DNA of 50,811 nt from an uncultured Clostridia bacterium (GCA_946547105.1 CAMNOV010000006.1:1-50811), one strand, 5' to 3'. Positions 8,250-16,410 are shown, counted from the first letter of the stretch. Program-made: numbers and translations. Notes: a model not told the origin generated them from the letters alone.

Positions 8250-9575
8250 ATGAAATATGTTCGCCGTTTTCTCGCCGTTGTGATCGCGCTCATGCTCCTT
8301 TCCGCCGTGGGCATGATGCTGCAGCAGCGGAATATCATCCCCCTCGGCCGCCCCGCGCCGACCGCTTCGGTCACGCCGGCCCCCACGCCCGAGGCGACGC
8401 CCGCGCCGACCGCACAGCCGACGCCGGCTCCGACACCCGAGCCCGCGCCCGAACCGACGCCGGAACCCACCCCGGAGCCCACGCCCGTGCCGGACTGGCC
8501 GGCCGAGCAGCTCGCACTGACGCTGCAGCCGTCCGAACGGGCCGACAATCTCCTGGACGGGGATTTCATGAGCTTTGAAGAGCTGCCCGGAGGCGAAGCG
8601 CTCGTCATCCGCGCCGAGCAGCCGATCGCCGGGCTTTACCTGGTGTGGAACGATCACCCCCAGCCCTGGACGCTCGAAACGCCGGGCGGCGCGATCGAGG
8701 GCGGCGCGCAGGGCTTCATGCACGAATATATCGAGCTGCCCGCGCCCGCGCAGGAGCTCACGCTGCGCCTTGGCGCGGAGCCGGTCGCCCTCTGCGACGT
8801 TTTCGCTTTCGGCACCGGTATCCTGCCCGACTGGGTGCAGCGCTGGGAGCCGCCCTATGAGCAGGCGGACATCCTGCTCTTCTCCGCCCACGCCGACGAC
8901 GAGTTCATCTTCTTCGGCGGCGTCATCCCCGAATACGGCGCGGGCCGCGGCCTGAAGGTACAGGTCGCCTATATGACCTCGCCCTATATCGGCACCGAGC
9001 GCTACCGCTGCCACGAGCTGCTCAACGGTCTCTGGACCGCCGGGCTGCACCACTATCCGGTGACCACCGGCCTGCGGGACTGGATGATGAACACGCTCGA
9101 CGACGCCCGCTACTTCTACGGCGAGGAGGTTTTCGTCGACTTCCAGGTGGAGCAGATCCGCCGCTTCAAGCCGCAGGTCGTGCTCGGGCATGACCTGAAC
9201 GGCGAGTACGGCCACGCGGTACACATGCTCTCCGCGGAGGCGCTGGTGAAAGCCGTCGAGGCCGCCGCCGATCCGGAACGCTTTTCGGACAGCGCCGAAA
9301 AATACGGTGCCTGGGACACGCCGAAGTTTTACCTGCACCTCTATGGGGATACGCCCACGATCCTGAACTACGAGACCCCGCTGGAGGCCTTCGGCGGCCG
9401 CACGGCCTATGAGGTCGCGCTCGAGGCCTACGCACAGCACCTGTCGCAGCAGCACTGGACCTTCACGGTCTACTCCTTCGACTCCGAGGTGGACAGCCAC
9501 CGCTTCGGCCTGGTGCGCAGCACGGTGGGCGAGGACGAGGCCCGCAACGACCTGATGGAACATCTCGACAACTGA
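8250..9575 (+). CDS. Secreted PIG-L (LmbE-like) deacetylase
   Basis: 441 aa. An N-terminal membrane or signal segment (residues 4-25) precedes a Pro/Thr/Ala/Glu-rich linker (about 32-77). A beta-rich region (about 80-195) follows, then a PIG-L/LmbE domain beginning LLFSAHADDEF near residue 208. AHADDE matches the zinc motif PHPDDE of the family, and GEYGHAVHM carries the third metal-binding histidine. PIG-L enzymes remove N-acetyl groups from amino sugars. Export and the linker suggest action on surface or external glycans, which is inference. A strong terminator follows. Confidence 0.85.
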   Translation: MKYVRRFLAVVIALMLLSAVGMMLQQRNIIPLGRPAPTASVTPAPTPEATPAPTAQPTPAPTPEPAPEPTPEPTPEPTPVPDWPAEQLALTLQPSERADNLLDGDFMSFEELPGGEALVIRAEQPIAGLYLVWNDHPQPWTLETPGGAIEGGAQGFMHEYIELPAPAQELTLRLGAEPVALCDVFAFGTGILPDWVQRWEPPYEQADILLFSAHADDEFIFFGGVIPEYGAGRGLKVQVAYMTSPYIGTERYRCHELLNGLWTAGLHHYPVTTGLRDWMMNTLDDARYFYGEEVFVDFQVEQIRRFKPQVVLGHDLNGEYGHAVHMLSAEALVKAVEAAADPERFSDSAEKYGAWDTPKFYLHLYGDTPTILNYETPLEAFGGRTAYEVALEAYAQHLSQQHWTFTVYSFDSEVDSHRFGLVRSTVGEDEARNDLMEHLDN

Positions 9576-9577
9576 AA

Positions 9578-9617
9578 ACAGAGGGATGAAAGCCGCTTTT
9601 CATCCCTCTGTTTTTTT
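9578..9617. terminator. Bidirectional terminator between convergent genes
   Basis: ACAGAGGGATGAAA pairs perfectly with TTTCATCCCTCTGT around a 6-nt loop, with a T run on the plus side and A residues on the other. It closes the PIG-L gene and the minus-strand block. Confidence 0.9.
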
Positions 9618-9623
9618 GCTATA

Positions 9624-9794
9624 TCACTTATTCCTATCTTCCGCTGACAGCCCGCCGCTGACGATATAGTCCAAAATGAATGTACGCAGCAGTTCTTCCG
9701 GTGTCGTTCCCCGCTTCTCCGTGATCACTCCCAGTTTCTTCATGAGATCCTCGCCCAGGTCGACCTCGATCTTGCCGTTATTCTTCATTACCAT
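9624..9794 (-). CDS. Small RHH-like protein (too short for the ORF track)
   Basis: 56 aa, read directly from the minus strand. It begins MVMKNNGKIEVDLGEDLMKK, continues to TPEELLRTFILDYIVSGG and ends DRNK. The short basic strand followed by two helices fits a ribbon-helix-helix fold, but the match is by pattern only. The ATG lies inside the last codons of the CpXC gene (17-bp overlap) and 7 bp after AAGGAG, so the two are translationally coupled. ATG at 9788 is an alternative start. It could be a regulator or antitoxin-like partner; no toxin is seen. Confidence 0.7.
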   Translation of the reverse strand: MVMKNNGKIEVDLGEDLMKKLGVITEKRGTTPEELLRTFILDYIVSGGLSAEDRNK

Positions 9795-10467
9795 TTGTTT
9801 CTCCTTTCTGTTTCAGTTCTTCTGCGGCGTGCTCCAGCAGATCCAGATGCTCTCTGATGAAGCCGTCCGCCCACTCGGTATCGTATTCATCGTATTTTGC
9901 CTTGACCCGCTTGAGCACATCCCGATAGGCAGCGTCGAACAAACGGTACAGGTTTTTCGGAAAATTCGCGGTTGCGCGCTCTCCGGCCGCGTTTTCAAAG
10001 ACGATAAGCTCTTTCCCGCCTTCATCGGAATAGTACTGCCGCTTCAGGTCGAAGCCGCTGATGCGCATGAAAAACTGCCGCAGCGTCCAGAATTTGCACA
10101 TCTCCACGATCCGGTCGTCCCGACCGTTCTGCAGGATATGCACCTTCTCGGCAAAATCCTCACGGTCATTGACCTTGCTCAGGCGCTGGCCCTCTTCCAG
10201 AAGCTCGTCCAGGTAAAAGAAGGGCTCCAGATCGGTTCCCGCGACGAACTGGATAAAGGCCCCCGACAGCTTGTCATAGCAGACCATCGAGTATTCCTCA
10301 TAGACCTCTCTCCCGCAGGAAGGGCAGAGCGTTTTGAAGTACGCCCCGGTTTTCAGCTTTTCGTAAGCTTCCGGATGGCGGCGCAGGTCGATCGTGCGCC
10401 AGCACCAGCGGTCGATCAGCGTTTTGCAGGCAGGGCAGGTCACTTTTTCCCTTTTCGGTGATGACAT
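9778..10467 (-). CDS. CpXC domain protein
   Basis: 229 aa. Two CPxC motifs (CPACKTLIDRW near residue 11 and CPSCGREV near 48) form the paired cysteine pattern of the CpXC domain, presumably a zinc site. The remainder (about 65-229) is acidic and mixed helical, with no recognised enzyme motif. CpXC proteins are widespread in gut Firmicutes and of unknown function. The start has GGGAGG upstream. The gene is 17 bp downstream of the MutS-I-like gene and overlaps the small RHH gene, so all three are probably one transcript. Confidence 0.78.
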   Translation of the reverse strand: MSSPKREKVTCPACKTLIDRWCWRTIDLRRHPEAYEKLKTGAYFKTLCPSCGREVYEEYSMVCYDKLSGAFIQFVAGTDLEPFFYLDELLEEGQRLSKVNDREDFAEKVHILQNGRDDRIVEMCKFWTLRQFFMRISGFDLKRQYYSDEGGKELIVFENAAGERATANFPKNLYRLFDAAYRDVLKRVKAKYDEYDTEWADGFIREHLDLLEHAAEELKQKGETNGNEE

Positions 10468-10484
10468 GGAAGCCTCCCTTCCGG

Positions 10485-11000
10485 TCAGGTTCTTTTCTCC
10501 CCCAAACTGAACGCCGTTGCGTCGCCGTATTCAGGCCAAGAATCTTTTTCTGCTTGAGAAACAAACGGAATAGCCAGATAATCTCCGCAGAGAGTATTCT
10601 TTATTTGCGAGCATGCTTCACTTTTTCTGAGTTGGCAGTTGTCACAGGATTTCTCCGGAGCTTTCTCAACCGGACGTGGCTTCATTGTGGAAACAACAAG
10701 CGGTTTTTTCTCAGCTGTATCTTGTTTCGCAGACTGCTTTTTTGCTTCCTTGATCGTCCAAGCATAAGAGTCCAGTTTTTTTAGTCTTCCTTCAAGCCGG
10801 TTGCGAGGAACAGACAGCCCCGCCTGCCCCCTCGCATTCGTATAATACTGATCTTTGAATTCATTCTTGAAATAATCAGCACTGTCATCATATGTCTGAT
10901 AGATTTCGTCGCCGGATTCAAGAAGAATAATTGCACCGGGATACTTCCTTTTCAATTCTCTGTAACGTTTTCTGGTATCGTGAGCTTGCCATAAAAACAT
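10485..11000 (-). CDS. MutS domain I-like protein with C-terminal cysteine cluster
   Basis: 171 aa. The N-terminal part (YRELKRKYPGAIILLESGDE, then IYQTYDDSADYF) follows the MutS mismatch-recognition domain I pattern (KxxYPdaillfrvGDFYEtf) seen in stand-alone proteins of mobile elements. A lysine-rich middle precedes a C-terminal cluster CDNCQLRKSEACSQ...LCGDY with four cysteines, a possible metal site. There is no ATPase domain, so it is not a repair MutS. Base composition is visibly more AT-rich than its neighbours, suggesting recent acquisition. The start follows GGAGGAAC. Confidence 0.6.
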   Translation of the reverse strand: MFLWQAHDTRKRYRELKRKYPGAIILLESGDEIYQTYDDSADYFKNEFKDQYYTNARGQAGLSVPRNRLEGRLKKLDSYAWTIKEAKKQSAKQDTAEKKPLVVSTMKPRPVEKAPEKSCDNCQLRKSEACSQIKNTLCGDYLAIPFVSQAEKDSWPEYGDATAFSLGEKRT

Positions 11001-11056
11001 TTCTGTTCCTCCCTATTCTTGATCTTTTTTCTCTTGTGTACAACGTATTGCTAAAC

Positions 11057-11875
11057 TCAATCGGCCAAATAATCCCGGAGCTTTCTTGAACGAAAGGAAC
11101 GCGCCGCGACGGTAAACTCTTTTACGTTCTCGATCAGCTCGTCGCTCAGGTACTGTTTCGCCTCGTGCCACAGCGCGACGGGTTCTCCGTAAAAGGGCTC
11201 CGCGATCGATCCCGTGATGGCGGCGATCGTGTCGCTGTCCCCGCCGACAGAGATGGCGCTGCGGATCGCGTCCTCGAAGCTCTCGCTCTCGAAGAAAGCC
11301 GAGAGCGCAACGGGCATCGTCCCCATGCAGGAGACGTCAAAGCCGTACTCGTCGCGGATCTCATCCAGCTTCGGCAGCTCATACCATCTTTCCGCTTTTT
11401 CACGAAGCTCTTGTTTCGACTTCCCGTGCCGCGCATACCAGATCAGCATGGCGGTCACGCCGGCGGCCTTCATGGCCTCGGGATGGTTGTGGGTCGGCCC
11501 CGCCGTGAACATGCCGAGCTCGAAGGCCTTTTCGGGAGAGCTGGACAGCCATCCGGCGGCGGAGCAGCGCATCGGCGCGCCGTTCCCCCAGCTGTTGTAC
11601 GGATGCGGATCGGACGCGCGCAGCCAATGGCGGAAGCGTCCGCCGTAGCCGCGATGGGGATAGCGGTTGCCGTAGTCGTGCATGGTCTCGGTCAGCGCTT
11701 CCGTCAAATCGCCGCCCGTCCGGCAGGCGTTCAGGATGCCCATGCCCACCGCGACCGTCATCACCGTGTCGTCCGTAAACCTGCACCTCTCGGAAAAGAG
11801 CGGGAAGTCCTTCGTCTTGATGTTGTGGAATTCATAGACCGAGCCGATGATGTCTCCGATAATTGCGCCTTTCAT
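11057..11875 (-). CDS. ADP-ribosylglycohydrolase family protein
   Basis: 272 aa. The family motifs are visible: GAIIGDIIGSVYE at the N-terminus, FTDDTVMTVAVG at about residue 33 (the metal-binding T-D-D), and SVGGDSDTIAAITGSIA near residue 218. DraG/ARH-type enzymes cleave ADP-ribose from modified proteins, nucleic acids or small molecules using two magnesium ions. It has a strong start (AAAGGAGGAATAAAT before ATG). No ADP-ribosyltransferase partner is present in the window, so the substrate is unknown. It is the first gene of the minus-strand block. Confidence 0.9.
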   Translation of the reverse strand: MKGAIIGDIIGSVYEFHNIKTKDFPLFSERCRFTDDTVMTVAVGMGILNACRTGGDLTEALTETMHDYGNRYPHRGYGGRFRHWLRASDPHPYNSWGNGAPMRCSAAGWLSSSPEKAFELGMFTAGPTHNHPEAMKAAGVTAMLIWYARHGKSKQELREKAERWYELPKLDEIRDEYGFDVSCMGTMPVALSAFFESESFEDAIRSAISVGGDSDTIAAITGSIAEPFYGEPVALWHEAKQYLSDELIENVKEFTVAARSFRSRKLRDYLAD

Positions 11876-12172
11876 ATTTATTCCTCCTTTTCTCCTCTGG
11901 CCGTCGTCAAGTCCTTACGGTTGTTGAAAACTCCCCTCTGTCACAGCTTTTTCGACTTCTGTACCTTTCTTATACGCTGCAAAAATGAAAAACCCTTTTT
12001 TTCGCAAATCAAGACTCTTCTACAATTACTTTTTCCCTCCATATCTACAGTGATTCGTTTTATCTTCGCCCTCAGAATTTGTTTTGTATCATAGCACGCC
12101 TGTCAAGTGCCGCTTGATGACTTAATCTAGGTATTTGTTTTCGCGGCATTCCCGGGTGCGTGAAGAAAATGG
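11876..12172. other. AT-rich intergenic stretch, no gene seen
   Basis: Together with the hprK leader this leaves about 370 bp between divergent genes. It is T-rich on the plus strand with no open frame of quality, no hairpin with a T tract and no repeat family member. Promoters for the minus-strand block must lie here but no clean -35/-10 pair stands out. Confidence 0.5.
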
Positions 12173-12201
12173 TTGCCAAAGAGGGGCCGGGCGGTTACAA
12201 T
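12173..12201 (+). promoter_or_regulatory. hprK operon promoter
   Basis: TTGCCA (12173-12178), a 17-bp spacer and TACAAT (12196-12201), 43 bp before the hprK start. The TTG of this -35 box was used as a false start in the ORF track. Confidence 0.75.
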
Positions 12202-12244
12202 AGGAATAGAATTGAACGGCAGCATCTGCCAAGGAGGAACGCCC

Positions 12245-13180
12245 ATGCGCAGCAAATATACCGTCAAGCTGAAGACCGTCGTCGAAGAGCACCACCTGCG
12301 CCCGCTGCACACCTCGAAGGACTATGAGACCGCCCTGCTGACCACCGCGGACGTCAACCGTCCGGCCCTGCAGCTGGCCGGTTTTTACAACTATTTCGAT
12401 CCGCACCGCCTGCAGATGATCGGCCACGTGGAGAGCACCTATCTCAGCACGCTCAGCTCGGCGGAGAGGCTTCGCGCCTACGAGCGCTTCATGCAGTACG
12501 ACATCGCCGCCCTGGTGATCTGCCACGGCGTCAAGCCCTCGGCCGAGTGCGTGGCCATGGCCGAGAAATACGACCGCAACCTCTTTATCACCGACGAGGA
12601 CACCTCCGAATTCATGGCCGACGTGATCGTTTCGCTGCACCGGCACCTGGCGCCGCGCTGCACGATCCACGGCGTGCTGGTGGAGATCTACGGCGAGGGC
12701 GTCCTGCTGCTGGGCGACAGCGGCATCGGCAAGAGCGAGACCGCCCTGGAGCTCATCAAGCGCGGCCACCGTCTGATCGCCGACGACGCGGTGGAGATCC
12801 GGAAGATCAACCACCAGCGTCTGCACGGCGCGGCCCCGGAGATGATCCGCTATTACATGGAGTTGCGCGGCATCGGCGTCATCAACGTCCGTCATATTTA
12901 CGGCGTGGGCGCCGTCAAGCCGGAGGCCGGCATCGACCTCGTGGTGCTGATGGAGCCCTGGATCGACGGCAAGGCCTACGACCGCCTCGGCCTGACCGAG
13001 GAGACGGAGACGATCCTCGGCGTGGAGCTGCCGAAGGTGACAATCCCGGTGCGCCCCGGGCGCAACCTCGCCGTCATCCTGGAGCTGGCCGCCATGAACA
13101 ACCGCCAGAAAAAAATGGGCTACAACGCCGCCGAGGCGCTGACCGCCGCCCACGACGCCGCCATCGACGGCCTGCTTTAA
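12245..13180 (+). CDS. hprK: HPr kinase/phosphorylase
   Basis: 311 aa, the usual family length. The enzyme phosphorylates HPr at Ser46 and reverses this, controlling carbon catabolite repression in Firmicutes. The C-terminal half carries the P-loop GDSGIGKSE at about residue 158, followed by DDAVEI and the HprK signature MELRGIGVINV near residue 206. The start at 12245 is chosen over the track's upstream start because AAGGAGGA lies 7 bp before it and the promoter overlaps the longer version. It heads the cluster hprK-murB-rapZ-whiA-dnaE. Confidence 0.95.
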   Translation: MRSKYTVKLKTVVEEHHLRPLHTSKDYETALLTTADVNRPALQLAGFYNYFDPHRLQMIGHVESTYLSTLSSAERLRAYERFMQYDIAALVICHGVKPSAECVAMAEKYDRNLFITDEDTSEFMADVIVSLHRHLAPRCTIHGVLVEIYGEGVLLLGDSGIGKSETALELIKRGHRLIADDAVEIRKINHQRLHGAAPEMIRYYMELRGIGVINVRHIYGVGAVKPEAGIDLVVLMEPWIDGKAYDRLGLTEETETILGVELPKVTIPVRPGRNLAVILELAAMNNRQKKMGYNAAEALTAAHDAAIDGLL

Positions 13181-13203
13181 ATCATCTGTTTCAGGGGTTT
13201 GCT

Positions 13204-14190
13204 ATGGAAAATCTGGAAAAAGCCATTCAGGAGATCAAGGAACAGTTGCCGGGGATGACCCTGCTGGAAAACGAGCCGATGAGCGCGCACAGCAGCTTCC
13301 GCATCGGCGGCCCGGCGCGCGCGCTGGCCGTGCCCTCGGACCTGACCGGTCTGACCCGGCTCTGCGCCATTCTGCGGGAAAACCACGTCGCGCCCTTTCT
13401 GCTCGGCAACGGCAGCAACATCCTCTTTCCCGACGAGGGCCTGCCCGATCTGCTGCTGCTGAGCACCGAGAAGCTGCAGAAGATCTTTCTGCTGCCGGAC
13501 GGCGCCATCTACGCCGAGGCCGGCGTGAGCCTGTCGCGCCTGGCGGCCTTTGCCTGCGAGCAGGGCCTGACGGGCCTTGAATTTGCCTCCGGTATCCCGG
13601 GCACCGTGGGCGGCGGCCTGCGCATGAACGCGGGCGCCTACGGCGGCGAGATGAAGGACGTGGTGGACAGCGTCGTCTATTACTACCTGCCCGAGCAGAT
13701 GCTCTATGAGATCCCGGCCGCCAACTGCCGTTTCGCCTACCGCAGCAGCATCTTCCAGCAGAGCGCGGGCATGGCCGTGCTGAGCGCGGTATTCCGCCCG
13801 CAGCCGGGCAATAAGGAAGAGATCTCCGCCAAAATGCGCGAGCTCAACGAAAAGCGGCGCGCCAAGCAGCCGCTTGACCTGCCCTCGGCCGGCAGCGCTT
13901 TCAAGCGCCCGGAGGGCCACTTCGCCGCGGCGCTGATCGACCAGGCCGGGCTCAAGGGCTATACCGTCGGCGGCGCGCAGGTCAGCGAAAAGCACGCGGG
14001 CTTCGTCGTCAACCGCGGCGGCGCCACCTCGAAGGACGTGTACGACCTGATGATGCATGTGAGAAACACCGTTTACGAGCAGTTCCAGGTGGAGCTGCAG
14101 CCGGAGGTCATCATCCTGCCGCCGGACTACAAGCTGGTCGACGATTCGCCTGTTCCCAAACGCAATCTGGTGATCGGCGGCATGGAATGA
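13204..14190 (+). CDS. murB: UDP-N-acetylenolpyruvoylglucosamine reductase
   Basis: 328 aa. MurB reduces UDP-GlcNAc-enolpyruvate to UDP-MurNAc with FAD and NADPH in the cytoplasm, an early step of peptidoglycan synthesis. FAD-domain motifs are visible: FRIGGPARALAVP, FLLGNGSNILFPDEG, and ASGIPGTVGGGLRMNAGAYG. The catalytic serine lies in PSAGSAFKRPEG, and the C-terminal motif is QPEVIILP. This is the short type II MurB of Firmicutes. The start at 13204 begins the homology; the long upstream extension in the track runs antiframe through hprK. Confidence 0.95.
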   Translation: MENLEKAIQEIKEQLPGMTLLENEPMSAHSSFRIGGPARALAVPSDLTGLTRLCAILRENHVAPFLLGNGSNILFPDEGLPDLLLLSTEKLQKIFLLPDGAIYAEAGVSLSRLAAFACEQGLTGLEFASGIPGTVGGGLRMNAGAYGGEMKDVVDSVVYYYLPEQMLYEIPAANCRFAYRSSIFQQSAGMAVLSAVFRPQPGNKEEISAKMRELNEKRRAKQPLDLPSAGSAFKRPEGHFAAALIDQAGLKGYTVGGAQVSEKHAGFVVNRGGATSKDVYDLMMHVRNTVYEQFQVELQPEVIILPPDYKLVDDSPVPKRNLVIGGME

Positions 14191-14210
14191 CTGCCGGGCG
14201 CATAAAGCAG

Positions 14211-14278
14211 AAAACCCCTCAGCCGCGGCGCTATCAAAAGACGCGCCGCGCCAGCTCCCCTGACAGGGGCGCCTAAGG
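14211..14278 (+). repeat. Half-length palindromic element between murB and rapZ
   Basis: In order: AAAACCCCTCAG, a hairpin CGCGGCGC/GCGCCGCG, CAGCTCCCC, a palindrome CCCCTGACAGGGG, and CGCCTAAGG. This matches the right half of the family B element before dnaE module for module, with different stem sequences. It also supplies part of the AAGGAG of rapZ. Confidence 0.65.
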
Positions 14279-14287
14279 AGAAAAAAT

Positions 14288-15145
14288 ATGGAATTTCTGA
14301 TTATCACAGGCCTGTCCGGCGCAGGCAAGAGCCGCGCGGCGGACGTGCTGGAGGACCTGGACTACTACTGCGTGGACAATATGCCCGTGGCGCTGATGCC
14401 CCGCTTTGCGGAGCTGTGCCTGGCCACCCGCGGCCGCTATGAGCGCGTGGCGCTGGTGACGGACGTGCGCGAAAAGGACGGCTTCCAGGAGCTGCTGAGC
14501 ACCATCGACGTGCTCGACGCCATGGACTGCCAGTGCCGCATCCTCTATATGGACGCCGACCTCAAAACGCTGATCCGCCGCTACAAGGAATCCCGCCGTC
14601 CCCACCCGCTGGCGGCCAGGGGCGTCTCGGTCGAGACGGCGGTCAAGCGCGAGGCGGAGCTGCTCGCCCCGGTGAAGGAGCGGGCGGATTATATCGTCGA
14701 CACCTCCAATCTGACCCTCGGCATGCTGCAAAACCGCCTCTTCACCCTCTTTGCGGGCGACTCGCGGCAGCGCGGCCTGTCGGTGACGGTGATGAGCTTC
14801 GGCTACAAGCATGGCCTGCCGATGGAGGCCGACCTTGTGTTCGACGCGCGCTTTCTGCCCAACCCCTACTACGTGGACGATCTGCGCGATCTGTCCGGCC
14901 TGGATCTGCCGGTCAAGGAGTTCGTCTTCGCCTGCCCGCAGACGCGGGACTTCCTTGAAAAGCTGGAAGCCATGATGGATTTCCTGCTGCCGCTGTACAC
15001 GGAGGAGGGGAAGCTGGCGCTGACGATCGCCATCGGCTGCACCGGCGGCCGCCACCGCAGCGTGGCGCTCGCCTCGGCGCTCAACGACTATTTCGTCGCC
15101 CACGGCGTCAACTCTGTCAATCTCAACCGCGATATCGATAAATAG
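14288..15145 (+). CDS. rapZ: RNase adapter / nucleotide-binding protein RapZ
   Basis: 285 aa (YvcJ/RapZ). Walker A is GLSGAGKS at residues 8-15. The family's conserved tail IAIGCTGGRHRSVALA lies near residue 247. In E. coli RapZ controls glmS through small RNA decay; in Firmicutes YvcJ is a nucleotide-binding protein of the murB-rapZ-yvcK-whiA cluster. Here whiA follows instead of yvcK, with a repeat element in the gap. The start has AAGGAG 9 bp upstream. Confidence 0.95.
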   Translation: MEFLIITGLSGAGKSRAADVLEDLDYYCVDNMPVALMPRFAELCLATRGRYERVALVTDVREKDGFQELLSTIDVLDAMDCQCRILYMDADLKTLIRRYKESRRPHPLAARGVSVETAVKREAELLAPVKERADYIVDTSNLTLGMLQNRLFTLFAGDSRQRGLSVTVMSFGYKHGLPMEADLVFDARFLPNPYYVDDLRDLSGLDLPVKEFVFACPQTRDFLEKLEAMMDFLLPLYTEEGKLALTIAIGCTGGRHRSVALASALNDYFVAHGVNSVNLNRDIDK

Positions 15146-15151
15146 TGTCAA

Positions 15152-15336
15152 GGCTTCCCCTTGAGGGGAAGCTGTCGAGCACAGCGAGACTGATGAGGTG
15201 GAAATGTGTAACAGAAACACCTCATCCGGCCCTGCGGGCCACCTTCCACCTCGCAATCACAGATTGCTCGGCGCTTTGGCTACAAACGCGCCACCGGCGC
15301 GTTTGCTTAACACGTCGCGCCCCTCTAGGGGAAGGC
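15152..15336 (-). repeat. Modular palindromic element, family A, reverse orientation (A5)
   Basis: It begins with palindrome GCTTCCCCTTGAGGGGAAGC, then the hairpin GTC-GA-GC-aca-GC-GA-GAC, central inverted repeat GATGAGGTG/CACCTCATC, hairpin GGCCC-tgc-GGGCC and ACCTTCC. About 80 bp of extra sequence with ACGCGCCACCGGCGCGT follows, then a degenerate end CCCCTCTAGGGG. It fills the rapZ-whiA gap, where yvcK would normally be. Confidence 0.8.
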
Positions 15337-15355
15337 AACAAAAAGTGGTGATCCT

Positions 15356-16258
15356 ATGTCCTTTTCCTCCGAAGCCAAGGCGGAGCTCTGCCGCCTGCGG
15401 CCGCAAAAAAAGAATATCGCCGCCGCCGAATGCTACGGCATCCTGCTCTACGGCAACAGCTTTTCCGCCCGGGAGATCCGCCTCGTGACCGCGCAGCCGG
15501 ACTTCGCCGCGCTGCTGCCGCGGCTGTTTTACCGCGCCTTCGGCCTGGAATTCGACGAGCTCCCGGCAGAAAACGCCGGGGGCAAGCTGCGTTTCGCCGT
15601 CACTGCGCCGGACAAGCTGCGCACGATCTTCGCCGCCTTCGGCCTGGAGCCGGAGAGCACCCTCTCCCACCACGTCAATTTCGGCGTGCTGGAGGAGGAC
15701 GAGGAGCGCACGGCCTTCATCCGCGGCGCTTTTCTGGCCGGCGGCAGCACCACCGACCCGGAAAAGGGCTTCCACCTGGAGCTGTCGACCCCGCACCGCA
15801 GCGTCAGCCGCGAGACGATGAGCCTGCTGCTGGACATGGGCTTTGAGCCGCGCGAGGCGATGCGCGGCGGCAACGCCCTGCTGTATTTCAAGCGGGCGGA
15901 CGCGATCGCGGACTTTCTGACCGCCGTCGGCGCGATGAACGCCTCGATGAGCGTGCAGACCGCGAAGGTGGAAAAGGATATGCGCAACACCATCACCCGC
16001 CGCGTCAACTGCGATTCGGCCAACGCCGACAAGGTGGTCACGGCCGCGCAGGAGCAGCTCGACGCGATCCGCCTGATCGTGCGCAGCTACGGGCTGGACG
16101 CGCTGCCGGAGCCGCTGAAGGAGACGGCGCTGCTGCGCATCGCCAATCCCGAGGCGAGCCTTGCCGACCTTGCGCAGCTGAGCATGCCGCCCGTCAGCAA
16201 AAGCTGCCTCAACCACCGCATGAAGAAGATTTTGTCTCTCGCCTCACGCGGGGAATAA
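15356..16258 (+). CDS. whiA: DNA-binding protein WhiA
   Basis: 300 aa. WhiA combines an N-terminal LAGLIDADG homing-endonuclease-like domain (FIRGAFLAGGSTTDPEKGFH, about residues 120-140) with a C-terminal helix-turn-helix (LADLAQLSMPPVSKSCLNHR). It regulates sporulation in actinobacteria and cell division or chromosome segregation in Firmicutes. The N-terminus SFSSEAKAELCRL is the standard family start. The Shine-Dalgarno is weak (GTGGTG). Confidence 0.95.
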   Translation: MSFSSEAKAELCRLRPQKKNIAAAECYGILLYGNSFSAREIRLVTAQPDFAALLPRLFYRAFGLEFDELPAENAGGKLRFAVTAPDKLRTIFAAFGLEPESTLSHHVNFGVLEEDEERTAFIRGAFLAGGSTTDPEKGFHLELSTPHRSVSRETMSLLLDMGFEPREAMRGGNALLYFKRADAIADFLTAVGAMNASMSVQTAKVEKDMRNTITRRVNCDSANADKVVTAAQEQLDAIRLIVRSYGLDALPEPLKETALLRIANPEASLADLAQLSMPPVSKSCLNHRMKKILSLASRGE

Positions 16259-16263
16259 AGAAG

Positions 16264-16392
16264 CCTCCCTTCCGCAGAAGGGAGGTGGACGCGCAAAGCG
16301 CGGCCGGAGGGTTTCTCCTGTTTGCTGTTTCTGTTTTGCGGGAAAACCCTCAGTCTCGCTCCGCTCGACAGCTCCCTTTTGCAAAAGGGAGC
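16264..16392 (+). repeat. Modular palindromic element, family B (B1)
   Basis: In order: palindrome CCTCCCTTCCGCAGAAGGGAGG, hairpin CGCGC-aaa-GCGCG, inverted repeat GAGGGTTT/AAACCCTC, hairpin GTC-GA-GC-gga-GC-GA-GAC (minus strand), and palindrome GCTCCCTTTTGCAAAAGGGAGC. The module order is that of family A but the sequences differ. It lies between whiA and dnaE. Confidence 0.85.
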
Positions 16393-16410
16393 CTATAAGG
16401 AAGAGATACT

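Noticed and set aside
9624-9794. Toxin-antitoxin pair formed by the small RHH protein and the CpXC protein
   Set aside because: The overlap and RHH pattern are suggestive, but CpXC proteins are not known toxins and gene order is not the usual antitoxin-first.
12547-13203. Upstream extension of murB in the ORF track
   Set aside because: An out-of-frame overlap with hprK. MurB homology and the start codon begin at 13204.
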